In this document: positions 27,529 through 34,909 of the stretch, piece after piece
How positions within the stretch are numbered: position 1 is the stretch's first letter
How the letters are laid out: every line of letters begins with the position of its first letter
The notes under the pieces: model-generated
Database searches by the model: none
Told to the model about the DNA's origin: nothing
Seen by the model: the letters and a program-made list of their open reading frames with translations, nothing else
Made by a program: the position numbers and the translations under genes
Source: Methylococcaceae bacterium
GTDB lineage: Bacteria; Pseudomonadota; Gammaproteobacteria; Methylococcales; Methylomonadaceae
Assembly (NCBI GenBank): GCA_030627205.1
Contig: DAOUSN010000027.1
Coordinates: 1 to 34,909 of the forward strand
Length of the DNA stretch: 34,909 nt
Direction: 5' to 3'

Positions 27529-28189
27529 CCTTTTTACCTGATTTTTGAATATTGCTTCCATTCCAAGCTAAAAAATTTTTCAATAATTGCAAGCCTACTG
27601 TTTGGCTTTTTTCTGGATGAAATTGTACCGAAAAAATATTTTCTTTTGCTAATGCACAGGTAAATGCTTCTGGGTAATCTGTGGTTGCCGCAATATCTTT
27701 GTTATTATTGGCTTGTACATAATAACTATGCACAAAATAAAAGCGGCTGTTATCAGGAATATTTTTCCATAAAGGATGCGGCTGTTGTTTAACTTGATTC
27801 CAACCCATGTGCGGTATTTTTAAAACTGCCCCTTTGGCATCAATTACGTTTTTAGGAAAATGAATCACTTGACCTGAAAAAATAGCTAAACATTCGACAC
27901 CCTGACTTTCTTCACTAGCCGATAATAACGCTTGCATTCCTAAGCAAATTCCCAGTAAAGGTTTATTATTAGCCACTTCTTTAATAACTTCTGCTAACCC
28001 TGATTCTATTAAGACAGTCATACAATTTCCTATTGCACCCACGCCTGGGAAAACCACCCGATCAGCGGCTAATATTTCTCTAGCATCCTTTGTAATTATT
28101 ATCTCTGTGTTTATCGCGACTTTTTGTAACGCTTTAGCAATAGAATGTAAATTCCCCATGCCATAATCAATAACCGCAACCGTTGACAT
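27521..28189 (-). CDS. hisH: Imidazole glycerol phosphate synthase, glutaminase subunit
   Basis: 222 residues. Class I glutamine amidotransferase that supplies ammonia to HisF in histidine synthesis. VAVIDYGMGNLHS opens the domain. The catalytic cysteine is in the nucleophile elbow LGICLGMQALL (about 81), and the catalytic His and Glu are in FSVQFHPEKSQ (near 195). PHMGWNQV and FYFVHSYYV are family signatures. The start ATG shares its A with the hisB stop (TAATG), so the two are coupled. hisA and hisF, which usually follow, are absent here; recD runs in from the other side. Confidence 0.96.
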   Translation of the reverse strand: MSTVAVIDYGMGNLHSIAKALQKVAINTEIIITKDAREILAADRVVFPGVGAIGNCMTVLIESGLAEVIKEVANNKPLLGICLGMQALLSASEESQGVECLAIFSGQVIHFPKNVIDAKGAVLKIPHMGWNQVKQQPHPLWKNIPDNSRFYFVHSYYVQANNNKDIAATTDYPEAFTCALAKENIFSVQFHPEKSQTVGLQLLKNFLAWNGSNIQKSGKKAT

Positions 28190-28782
28190 TATAAACTTCC
28201 TTTTGTGGATGGAATAATCCCCTGCATTCTTGGATCAGCCGTTATGGCCATTCTTGTTGCTCGACCAAAAGCTTTAAAAATGGTTTCAGCAATATGATGC
28301 GCATTACGCCCTTTTAAATTATCTATGTGTAAAGAAACGCCTGCATGATTGACAAACCCTTGAAAAAATTCACGAAACAAATCAACATCAAAAGTCCCGA
28401 TCATTGCGCGTGAAAAATCAACGTCATAATATAAACCCGGGCGACCTGAAAAGTCTATTACCACTCTTGATAGCGATTCATCAAGCGGAACATAAGCGTG
28501 ACCATAACGATACAGTCCTTTTTTATCGCCTAAAGCTTGTTTAAATGCTTGCCCTAAGGTAATGCCTATATCTTCAACGGTATGATGCGCGTCAATTTTT
28601 AAATCCCCTTTACAATCAATATCTATATCAATTAATCCATGTCGGGCAATTTGGTCTAACATGTGGTCAAGAAAAGGGACTCCAGTGATAAAGGTTGATT
28701 TTCCCGTGCCATCAAGATTTATAGAAAGTTTGATTTGGGTTTCAAGCGTATTTCGTTCAATTTTCGCAGTACGATGAGTCAT
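28189..28782 (-). CDS. hisB: Imidazoleglycerol-phosphate dehydratase
   Basis: 197 residues, the monofunctional HisB (no phosphatase domain). It removes water from imidazole glycerol phosphate in the sixth step of histidine synthesis. Metal-ligand motifs are clear: [23 protein letters not shown] (DxHHxxED), and the second-half repeat [31 protein letters not shown], with GRNAHH-type ligands. The spacing to the upstream DUF934 gene is 18 bases, so it may read in one operon with the sulfite reductase genes. Confidence 0.97.
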   Translation of the reverse strand: MTHRTAKIERNTLETQIKLSINLDGTGKSTFITGVPFLDHMLDQIARHGLIDIDIDCKGDLKIDAHHTVEDIGITLGQAFKQALGDKKGLYRYGHAYVPLDESLSRVVIDFSGRPGLYYDVDFSRAMIGTFDVDLFREFFQGFVNHAGVSLHIDNLKGRNAHHIAETIFKAFGRATRMAITADPRMQGIIPSTKGSL

Positions 28783-28800
28783 GATAATTAAGAATAAAGT

Positions 28801-29253
28801 TTAGTGTGAAGAGGCTTGATATTTAATTGAAAAATCATTTAATGTGGATAAAACCACGGCTAAATCATCACTATTTTCCATTTGAAAAGCATTAACACCC
28901 ACTCTGGATAAATAAAAGACTTGGTCTGCCATATAGCTGCCAACAGCCCGAATTTCACCTTGATAATTTAAGTCTTTTCTTAAAATTCTTGCTTGAGAAA
29001 ATCCGCGTCCATCGGTAAAAGCTGGAAAATTGAGTTCTATTAAAGTTAATGAAGCAACATCATTGATTAATTCATTAACATCAGCATCAGAATCAAGTCG
29101 CACGCCCACGTTACCTTGATGATTTTTTAATAAAACCTTTTCTTCATTCCAACGGGTTAATGAAATCGTAATATCTCCCTCAACCAATACCGCATCATCT
29201 GCAATATAAGACCAATTATTGGTTGTTAATTGTTTATCTTTAATGATTTGCAT
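28801..29253 (-). CDS. DUF934 family protein associated with sulfite reductase
   Basis: 150 residues from the chosen start. A DUF934 protein: LTLIELNFPAFTDGRGFSQARILR (the TDGRGYS-like core) and LRAVGSYMADQVFYLSRVGVNAF fit the family. Its genes almost always follow a cysI-type sulfite reductase gene and are thought to help sulfite reduction; the mechanism is not known. A longer frame opens at 29283, but the ATG at 29253 has an AAGGAG ribosome-binding site and gives the natural MQIIKDKQL start, overlapping the end of cysI by 14 bases. Downstream hisB follows after 18 bases. Confidence 0.88.
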   Translation of the reverse strand: MQIIKDKQLTTNNWSYIADDAVLVEGDITISLTRWNEEKVLLKNHQGNVGVRLDSDADVNELINDVASLTLIELNFPAFTDGRGFSQARILRKDLNYQGEIRAVGSYMADQVFYLSRVGVNAFQMENSDDLAVVLSTLNDFSIKYQASSH

Positions 29254-30895
29254 AAACTTTCTCCTTAAATGGACTGATTCCAATACGATTAACAGTATTT
29301 AAAAAACTTTCTTCTTCACTATCACGATGTTGAATATAAATTGTTAAAATATCAATGAGCGTTTGTGCTACTTTATCTTTAGCAATTGCTTTCCCTAAAC
29401 GCTCACCAATAGCGGCTTCATTTTCTGAAGAGCCACCTAGCGTAAATTGATACCATTCTTCGCCTTTTTTATCCACCCCTAAAATACCAATATGCCCGAC
29501 ACTTTGATGCGCGCACCCGTTCATACAGCCTGAAATATTAACGTTTAAATCGCCTAGATTATGAATATAATCTAAATCATCTAAAGCTTGGTTAATTTCT
29601 TTCGTTATATCAATTGAGCCTGCATTAGCAAGACTGCAAAAATCTAATCCCGGGCAACAAATTATATCGGTTACTGTGCCTATATTAGGCGTTGCTAATT
29701 CTAATGGGTTTAGTTGTTGCCAAAGCAGATAAAGATCAACTTGTTTTACATCAGCTAAAACTAAATTTTGTCGATGGGTGGTTCTAATTTCACCCAAACT
29801 ATAAGCATCTGCTAGATCTGCGATGGCATCTAATTGGCTATCGGTAATATCTCCGGGAGGAGAATCAGGGGATTTTAATGACACAAAAACCGCTTGATAA
29901 CCTGCAACCCGATGTTCTACCGTATTGTGTTTTACCCAAGTAGCAAAGGCTTTATTTTGTGCTAATAAGACGTTAAAACTTTCATTGTTACGTGCATTAT
30001 CCTCATAAATCGGCGGTGCAAATTGAGCAATCATAGCCTCATAAGTTGCGTTTGAAACTTCCATGTCTGCTCTGATTTTTAACCATTCAGTTTCCACCAT
30101 TTCACGCATTCGTTCAATCCCCGTTTCTCGGACTAAAATTTTGATTCGGGCGCGATATTTATTATCACGGCGACCCTTGAGATTATAAACCCGCAAAATC
30201 GCTTCTAAATAAGATAATAAATGTTTCTTTTCTAAGAAAGGGCGAATTTCAGTACCAATCACAGGGGTTCGTCCTAAACCGCCCCCGACTAAAATTCTAA
30301 AGCCATTTTCTCCTGCTTCATTTCGGACAATATGAACCCCAATATCATGAAACTGGGTTGCCGCTCTATCTTGTTTCGTTCCACTGACTGCAATTTTAAA
30401 CTTACGCGGTAAATAAGCAAATTCAGGATGCAACGTTGTCCATTGACGAATAATTTCACAATACGGACGCGGGTCTTCCAATTCATCGGTACAGACACCT
30501 GCTAAATGGTCAGCCGTGGTATTTCTCAAACAATTACCACTGGTTTGAATCGCGTGCATTTGAACACTGGCGAGTTCTTCCAAAATATCAGGAATTTGTT
30601 CTAATTTAGGCCAATTAAATTGAATGTTTTGACGGGTGGTAATATGAGCGTAACCCTTATCATAATCCCGTGCAATACTGGCTAATTTACGAAATTGTGT
30701 TGACGAGAGCAGACCATAAGGGCCTGCAATTCGTAACATGGGGGCGTGTATTTGAATATAAATGCCATTCATCAGGCGTAAGGCGCGAAATTCATCTTCA
30801 CCTATTTCCCCTTTTAAATAACGCTGGGTTTGCCCTCTAAACTGAGTAACACGTTCGTTAATAAGAGTTTGATCGTCGTCGTTATACTGATACAT
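29240..30895 (-). CDS. cysI: Nitrite/sulfite reductase (assimilatory sulfite reductase hemoprotein)
   Basis: 551 residues. Siroheme and 4Fe-4S enzyme of the sulfite/nitrite reductase family, reducing sulfite to sulfide with six electrons. Two nitrite/sulfite-reductase ferredoxin-like half domains (for example APMLRIAGPYGLLSS and GYAHITTRQNIQFNW) bracket the siroheme site. The cluster ligands are two cysteine pairs, CCPGLDFCSLANA (about 414-426) and GCMNGCAHQ (about 456-464), matching the family's CX5C and CX3C. The adjacent DUF934 gene and absent nitrite-transport genes support sulfite as substrate. It begins MYQYNDDDQTLINERV. The 154-base gap to nhaD holds the divergent promoters. Confidence 0.93.
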   Translation of the reverse strand: MYQYNDDDQTLINERVTQFRGQTQRYLKGEIGEDEFRALRLMNGIYIQIHAPMLRIAGPYGLLSSTQFRKLASIARDYDKGYAHITTRQNIQFNWPKLEQIPDILEELASVQMHAIQTSGNCLRNTTADHLAGVCTDELEDPRPYCEIIRQWTTLHPEFAYLPRKFKIAVSGTKQDRAATQFHDIGVHIVRNEAGENGFRILVGGGLGRTPVIGTEIRPFLEKKHLLSYLEAILRVYNLKGRRDNKYRARIKILVRETGIERMREMVETEWLKIRADMEVSNATYEAMIAQFAPPIYEDNARNNESFNVLLAQNKAFATWVKHNTVEHRVAGYQAVFVSLKSPDSPPGDITDSQLDAIADLADAYSLGEIRTTHRQNLVLADVKQVDLYLLWQQLNPLELATPNIGTVTDIICCPGLDFCSLANAGSIDITKEINQALDDLDYIHNLGDLNVNISGCMNGCAHQSVGHIGILGVDKKGEEWYQFTLGGSSENEAAIGERLGKAIAKDKVAQTLIDILTIYIQHRDSEEESFLNTVNRIGISPFKEKVYANH

Positions 30896-31049
30896 GAATT
30901 ATTAAAGTGTGCTTATACAAGCGATTAAAAATAGAATGGATAATAATATACTGCAAGCCATTAAATGACAAAGATTATTATATAATGTTACCATTTAAGG
31001 TTAATTTTTTTCCCCTTTATTAATCCACCTTATTCGGTAGGAGGTTATT

Positions 31050-32447
31050 TTGTTACGCTTATTTTTGATCTTTGCATCATTGTTTTTATTACCTGAACTT
31101 GGTATGGCTGAGGAATTAGTCACGGCTGTTGTAGAAGAAAAAGAGGGGGCAAATATTTTAGGTCTCACAGGCACAGAACGAGGTATTTATACGGTCATTA
31201 TTTTCATCATCGCTTATGGTTTTGTGATGGCAGAAGAATTTACGGGCTTAAGTAAATCGAAACCTGTTATTTTAGCCGCCGCCATTATTTGGGCGCATGC
31301 GGCTGTTTTAGCAACGTCTATGGGTGTTCCTATTGAAGAACTGCATGAAGAAATTGAATTTGATTTAAAAGAATATGCGGCGTTAATGTTGTTCTTGTTA
31401 GTTGCCATGACTTATATTAATGCCATGGCAGAACGTAATGTGTTTGAAGCTTTACGTTCTTGGATGATTAGAAAAGAATTTAATTATAAACAATTATTTT
31501 GGATTACAGGGATTATTACTTTCTTTTTATCGGCAGTCGCTGATAATTTAACTTCCGCCTTATTAGTCGGTGCAGTGGTAACCGCAGTGGGAGCAAATAG
31601 TCCTAAATTTATTGCGATTGGCTTTGTTAATTTAGTCGTTGCTGCCAATGCAGGCGGGGCATTTAGTCCTTTTGGCGATATTACTACGTTAATGGTATGG
31701 CAAGCAGGTTATGTGGAATTCTTTGATTTCTTTAGTTTATTTATTCCCTCGGTTGTTAATTATATTATTCCTGCCTTTTTTATGTATCTTGCCGTTCCTG
31801 ATGAAAAACCCCTTGCAACGAATGAAGAAGCTGTTGTGATGAAACAGGGTGCAATCACGATTTGTGTTTTATTTGCCATGACGATTGCAACCGCCGTTTG
31901 TTTTAAACAATTCCTTCATTTACCGCCTTTTATGGGAATGATGGCAGGACTTTCTATTTTAATGATTTATGGTTATAGCATTAATTTAACTGAAAAAGAA
32001 GCCGATGAAGTTAATCCTTTTGATATTTTTGATAAAATTCGTGATGCTGAATGGGATACCTTATTTTTCTTCTTTGGGGTCGTATTCTCAGTCGGCGGTT
32101 TAGCTTACATTGGTTATTTAGAATTATTATCGCTCGCTATGTATGATGGTTTAGGGGCAACAACTGCTAATATTTTGGTCGGAGGATTATCTGCTGTGAT
32201 TGATAATATTCCTGTGATGTTTGCGGTGTTAAATATGGGTCTGGATATGGACTTGTATCAATGGTTGTTAGTGACATTAACTGCAGGTGTTGGGGGTTCA
32301 ATGTTATCGGTCGGTTCTGCGGCGGGCGTTGCGTTAATGGGACAATCAAACCATAAATATACCTTTTTTACTCACATGAAATGGACACCTGTGATTGCTT
32401 TAGGTTATTTTGCCAGTATTTTTACCCACTATTTAGTTAATGGTTAA
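31050..32447 (+). CDS. nhaD: Sodium/proton antiporter NhaD
   Basis: 465 residues. Inner-membrane Na+/H+ antiporter of the NhaD type, with an N-terminal hydrophobic leader (MLRLFLIFASLFLLPELGMAEE) and about 12 further membrane helices. Conserved intramembrane motifs are SAVADNLTSALLVGA, GGAFSPFGDITTLMVWQ and AVIDNIPVMFAVL; the acidic residues and broken-helix glycines are the cation pathway. The start codon is TTG at 31050, fixed by a full GGAGG six bases upstream. TATAAT at 30981-30986 is a likely -10 box. It stands alone, ending before a palindromic repeat. Confidence 0.92.
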   Translation: MLRLFLIFASLFLLPELGMAEELVTAVVEEKEGANILGLTGTERGIYTVIIFIIAYGFVMAEEFTGLSKSKPVILAAAIIWAHAAVLATSMGVPIEELHEEIEFDLKEYAALMLFLLVAMTYINAMAERNVFEALRSWMIRKEFNYKQLFWITGIITFFLSAVADNLTSALLVGAVVTAVGANSPKFIAIGFVNLVVAANAGGAFSPFGDITTLMVWQAGYVEFFDFFSLFIPSVVNYIIPAFFMYLAVPDEKPLATNEEAVVMKQGAITICVLFAMTIATAVCFKQFLHLPPFMGMMAGLSILMIYGYSINLTEKEADEVNPFDIFDKIRDAEWDTLFFFFGVVFSVGGLAYIGYLELLSLAMYDGLGATTANILVGGLSAVIDNIPVMFAVLNMGLDMDLYQWLLVTLTAGVGGSMLSVGSAAGVALMGQSNHKYTFFTHMKWTPVIALGYFASIFTHYLVNG

Positions 32448-32506
32448 GAAAAGAGATATGTATTAAATTTTATTTTTAATAAATTTATTTATAAAGTACA
32501 TAATTT

Positions 32507-32531
32507 AATTCCCACGTTCTGCGTGGGAATT
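32507..32531. repeat. Palindromic repeat between convergent nhaD and the JetD-like gene
   Basis: AATTCCCACG (32507-32516) and CGTGGGAATT (32522-32531) form perfect 10-bp arms around a 5-base loop. T/A-rich flanks on both sides would let it act as a bidirectional terminator. The motif CCCACG..CGTGGG is a dispersed palindrome in several gamma-methanotroph and nitrifier genomes (recalled, not searched); compare 11872-11919. Confidence 0.65.
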
Positions 32532-32552
32532 TATAAGAGTAAAAATATACAA

Positions 32553-33575
32553 CTAGTAATGAAATTGTAATTCTTCGTAGCCTAAAGCTTCTTGCGGAAA
32601 CCAAATATTCTCTGCAAACAACTGCTTTATTTTTTCTTCTATACTTTCAGAAAGCCAGCCAGTAAGATAACTAGATTGTTTACCTTTTAGTAAAGAGCGT
32701 TTAATTCCATTTTCTAGCAACCATTCATAAAGCTCAATTTCAGGTAATATAGGTAGCATAGCTTTTGCAATACGGGCTTGGTTGACTCGCGCAGGAATAC
32801 TAATTCCTTTGGGGTCAATATCACCAAAATATTTTATTTCACTTGCGTTTAGTAAACTAATAATCTCTTCAATACTGTCATTTTCTAAGCTAGAAAAAGC
32901 TTCGCCTGCGCCATAGCCAATGCCTGAATAATGTCGAGCGGTTTCATTCCATTTACAGAAACTTGCAAAAGTATGATGATTTTCAATAATGAGAAAAGCT
33001 TTATTTGGACAGGGTGTTGAAGGTTGTTTATAAGGTATCGGCCAATTGACATCATAGCAACCAAGTTCTTCTAAGCTTAGATTATTGCTTAATAAATGAC
33101 CTTTATTAGAAAGGCTATCCAGCCTTTTTTCATCCTTAAATATTTTTAAAGAGCGTTCTCGGCGCGGAATTAAAAATTCAAATTTTCCTTTATCCGTGTT
33201 GTGCTTTAAATATTCACTGATTTTAAAAGCCACTTCCTTTTGTTTAAGGTTTAAATTATCAACAAAAGGCGCAAGTTTAGGGTGCCAGGCATAAGCTTTA
33301 GGAATAATAGATGTTGTAGATTCGATGAGATTAATCATTATCCAACTTGGCAGACTAGGATTTCCAGCTCGCCAAGATTTACCATTCATTGACGGCAGTT
33401 GTATTTTTTCGTCATTAGAAAGAAAATCAATGATTTCTCTTAAATGCTGAGGTTGCTCAGATTCATTTTTGTATTCAGGAAAAATATGAATATGCGCCCC
33501 CATCATTTGTTCAAAGTTTTTTTTCTTTCCTTTTCCTTGCGTAAGAAGTCGTAAAAATTCTTCTGCCCCTTTCAT
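32553..33575 (-). CDS. Wadjet JetD-like Toprim nuclease subunit (DUF3322/DUF2220)
   Basis: 340 residues. Its C-terminal half carries a Toprim-type site: glutamate 198 in FLIIENHHTF and the acid pair D252/D254 in YFGDIDPKGISI. The preceding RRERSLKIFKDEKRLDSL resembles a conserved region of JetD-type proteins (REKSLeIFGDEKRL). In Wadjet systems JetD cuts plasmid DNA held by the JetABC SMC complex. The start ATG at 33575 overlaps the stop of the SMC-like gene (ATGA), so the pair is co-translated. The order SMC then JetD is the Wadjet order; jetA and jetB homologs would lie past the right edge. The family call is from motifs, not a search. Confidence 0.75.
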   Translation of the reverse strand: MKGAEEFLRLLTQGKGKKKNFEQMMGAHIHIFPEYKNESEQPQHLREIIDFLSNDEKIQLPSMNGKSWRAGNPSLPSWIMINLIESTTSIIPKAYAWHPKLAPFVDNLNLKQKEVAFKISEYLKHNTDKGKFEFLIPRRERSLKIFKDEKRLDSLSNKGHLLSNNLSLEELGCYDVNWPIPYKQPSTPCPNKAFLIIENHHTFASFCKWNETARHYSGIGYGAGEAFSSLENDSIEEIISLLNASEIKYFGDIDPKGISIPARVNQARIAKAMLPILPEIELYEWLLENGIKRSLLKGKQSSYLTGWLSESIEEKIKQLFAENIWFPQEALGYEELQFHY

Positions 33576-34909
33576 TGTGAAGCCTCTTGTGAAGCCTCTT
33601 GTGAAGCCTCGCGTTCTTCTTCAAGATTAAAGCTAAAACCTATAGATTCTATTTTATATTTATCAAAATTAAGAGTGTCTCCAATTTCATTGGCTTTTTT
33701 TCCTTCAATTTCTACATATTGACGATTACTATTATTGTCGATTTTATCCTTACGCAAGCGGATTATATGTTCAAATTCTCCAATAGCATTAAGGTCTTCA
33801 ATCCCTGTTGCAAAAATAAGTTGAATGCCTAGTTTTTTGGCTAATTGCGTTTGAGGGCGGATTAAATCAATTTTATTAACTTTAGAAAAAGGATTGTCCA
33901 ATAATAAAAAGCTTCCTTTAGCACTATAACTGCCTTTGGTCATCATACTACTACGAATGTTAGCAATCACCAGATAAAGTAATAAGCCCGCCGTTAACCC
34001 TTCTCCACCACTGCCTATCATACTGCTAACAGGGATATACTCTATTTGAACATCATCAGGTTTGATGATTCGGATATTCAGCCCCGTTTTTTGTTTATGA
34101 TGTTCGCTTGAAAGTATGCTTTCATAGGCTTTTAATAAAAGAGTCGCCGCCAATTTATAACCTGTTTCATCAACAGATTTTATTTCTACGGTCTTTTTTA
34201 CATGAGAAAGGTAGAGAGCATGGCGTTGCTGTTCTGAAAATGAGGTTTTTAATTTATGCTTACTTTTTAGTCTGCTTTTTAATATTGGCATTTTGCTGTA
34301 ATGCTGCATATCGGCAGGAATCCTTACTTTAAAGGCTTCATGTAACGCATCATCTGCTTCTAAAAGTAAATAATCAAAACAGCTATTGATGACACCTAGT
34401 TTTTCAGTGTTAATTTTAATTTGGCTTTCTACAACATTAAGCGCATCTTGTAGGGTTATAAAATGATGTTTAGGTTGCTTAAGTAATTGGTTTATAGCTA
34501 TATTTTCAATATCTATTGCGATGACACCTAAACGCTGATTATTTTCAGAATTTTTTACAATAGGAATAATTTTGTTATTAAAAAGCCGTTTAACTTTTTC
34601 TTCCTCTGTTTTTCTTTGATTGACAATACTCTTTTTAGTGCTATTAGCTGTCGTTAGTTTAGTTGATAGATCGTCAGAGTTAATATTTTCAGCCAAGCTT
34701 AAATCTTCCTCATTAGCCGATGAAATAACTAATTCATTTGGAAGTGTTTTAATCGTCGCATCAACCGCACTTAGCTCAAGATTTAAAGCCTGCTCATTTT
34801 CTTTATCAAGGTTATAAGATTTAATCAACTTTTCGATGATTTTATTTGTTGATACTTTATTATTTTCCTGCTTTTCTAAAAAAGTCTTTAATTCTGGCAA
34901 TGAATTAGG
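33572..34909 (-). CDS. SMC-like ATPase (Wadjet JetC-like), C-terminal part; N-terminus beyond right edge
   Basis: The frame is open to the last base of the window; 34900 is only an internal TTG. The visible ~445 residues end a coiled-coil ABC/SMC protein: helical segments first, then the C-terminal head with signature SGGEG (residues about 297-301 counted from 34900) and Walker B FLLLDN (about 331-336), followed by LIRPQTQLAKKLGIQLIFATG. The Walker B aspartate is followed by asparagine rather than the usual catalytic glutamate. The very C-terminus is three copies of EASQ from a 12-base tandem repeat. Wadjet JetC or a MukB-like relative is the best reading, given the following JetD-like gene. 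Confidence 0.7.
   Translation of the reverse strand, partial: PNSLPELKTFLEKQENNKVSTNKIIEKLIKSYNLDKENEQALNLELSAVDATIKTLPNELVISSANEEDLSLAENINSDDLSTKLTTANSTKKSIVNQRKTEEEKVKRLFNNKIIPIVKNSENNQRLGVIAIDIENIAINQLLKQPKHHFITLQDALNVVESQIKINTEKLGVINSCFDYLLLEADDALHEAFKVRIPADMQHYSKMPILKSRLKSKHKLKTSFSEQQRHALYLSHVKKTVEIKSVDETGYKLAATLLLKAYESILSSEHHKQKTGLNIRIIKPDDVQIEYIPVSSMIGSGGEGLTAGLLLYLVIANIRSSMMTKGSYSAKGSFLLLDNPFSKVNKIDLIRPQTQLAKKLGIQLIFATGIEDLNAIGEFEHIIRLRKDKIDNNSNRQYVEIEGKKANEIGDTLNFDKYKIESIGFSFNLEEEREASQEASQEASQ
33575..33610. repeat. Three perfect 12-base tandem copies at the SMC-like gene's 3' end
   Basis: TTGTGAAGCCTC occurs three times head to tail (33575-33586, 33587-33598, 33599-33610). In the minus-strand protein it encodes EASQ-EASQ-EASQ directly before the stop, and the first copy overlaps the JetD-like ATG. 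The unit is a multiple of three, so copy changes would alter tail length without frameshift. Confidence 0.9.

Noticed and set aside
29254-29283. 10-codon extension of the DUF934 protein
   Set aside because: It falls inside cysI, and the later ATG has an AAGGAG site.
32448-32506. Possible small gene between nhaD and the repeat
   Set aside because: AT-rich stretch with no open frame of note; nothing seen apart from the palindrome.
33575-33610. CRISPR array
   Set aside because: The repeats are directly adjacent with no spacers, and they encode protein.

Overview
The window comes from an AT-rich gammaproteobacterium, most likely a gamma-type methanotroph or methylotroph (Methylococcales-like). 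Three things support this: the metY-rimP-nusA-infB-rbfA-truB-rpsO-pnp gene order typical of Gammaproteobacteria, a formaldehyde-activating-enzyme (Fae) family protein, and an FchA-type methenyltetrahydrofolate cyclohydrolase. The genus is inferred from gene content only.

Layout. 1-1156: a membrane-PAS sensor protein, cut by the left edge. 1277-1798: moaB. 1882-10494 (all minus): initiator tRNA, then rimP, nusA, infB, rbfA, truB, rpsO and pnp, with intrinsic terminators between tRNA and rimP, probably between truB and rpsO, and between rpsO and pnp. 10495-10743: a gene-free stretch with the tRNA promoter on the minus strand and, on the plus strand, a strong terminator ahead of prfB. 10744-13211: prfB (no programmed frameshift), fchA, a small lipoprotein, a truncated signal-peptide remnant and slyX. 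13292-17948: Fae-like protein, radical SAM protein, a Lon-like protease (LonH/YcbZ type) and an Fe-S-type APS reductase. 17959-20933: a PilS/PilR-type two-component pair. 21041-23070: sucCD. 23178-25738: a Fur-box-preceded operon of outer-membrane porin, FMN-binding protein and PepSY membrane protein. 25876-27528: recD alone. 27521-30895 (minus): sulfite reductase (cysI-like), DUF934, hisB and hisH. 31050-32447: NhaD sodium/proton antiporter. 32553-34909 (minus): the C-terminal part of an SMC-like ATPase and a JetD-like Toprim protein, which are the downstream end of a Wadjet-type anti-plasmid system continuing past the right edge.

How the genes work together. Most of the window is core housekeeping: translation initiation and transcription elongation, RNA decay, release factor, TCA cycle, histidine synthesis and assimilatory sulfate reduction (APS reductase in one locus, sulfite reductase in another). 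Accessory or less-explained content is concentrated in four places: the Wadjet-like pair at the right edge, the probable iron-regulated porin/flavin/PepSY operon, the Fae paralog without the usual active-site histidine, and the prfB leader. The prfB leader has a terminator plus an eight-codon ORF ending in UGA, upstream of an RF2 gene that has lost the usual UGA frameshift autoregulation.
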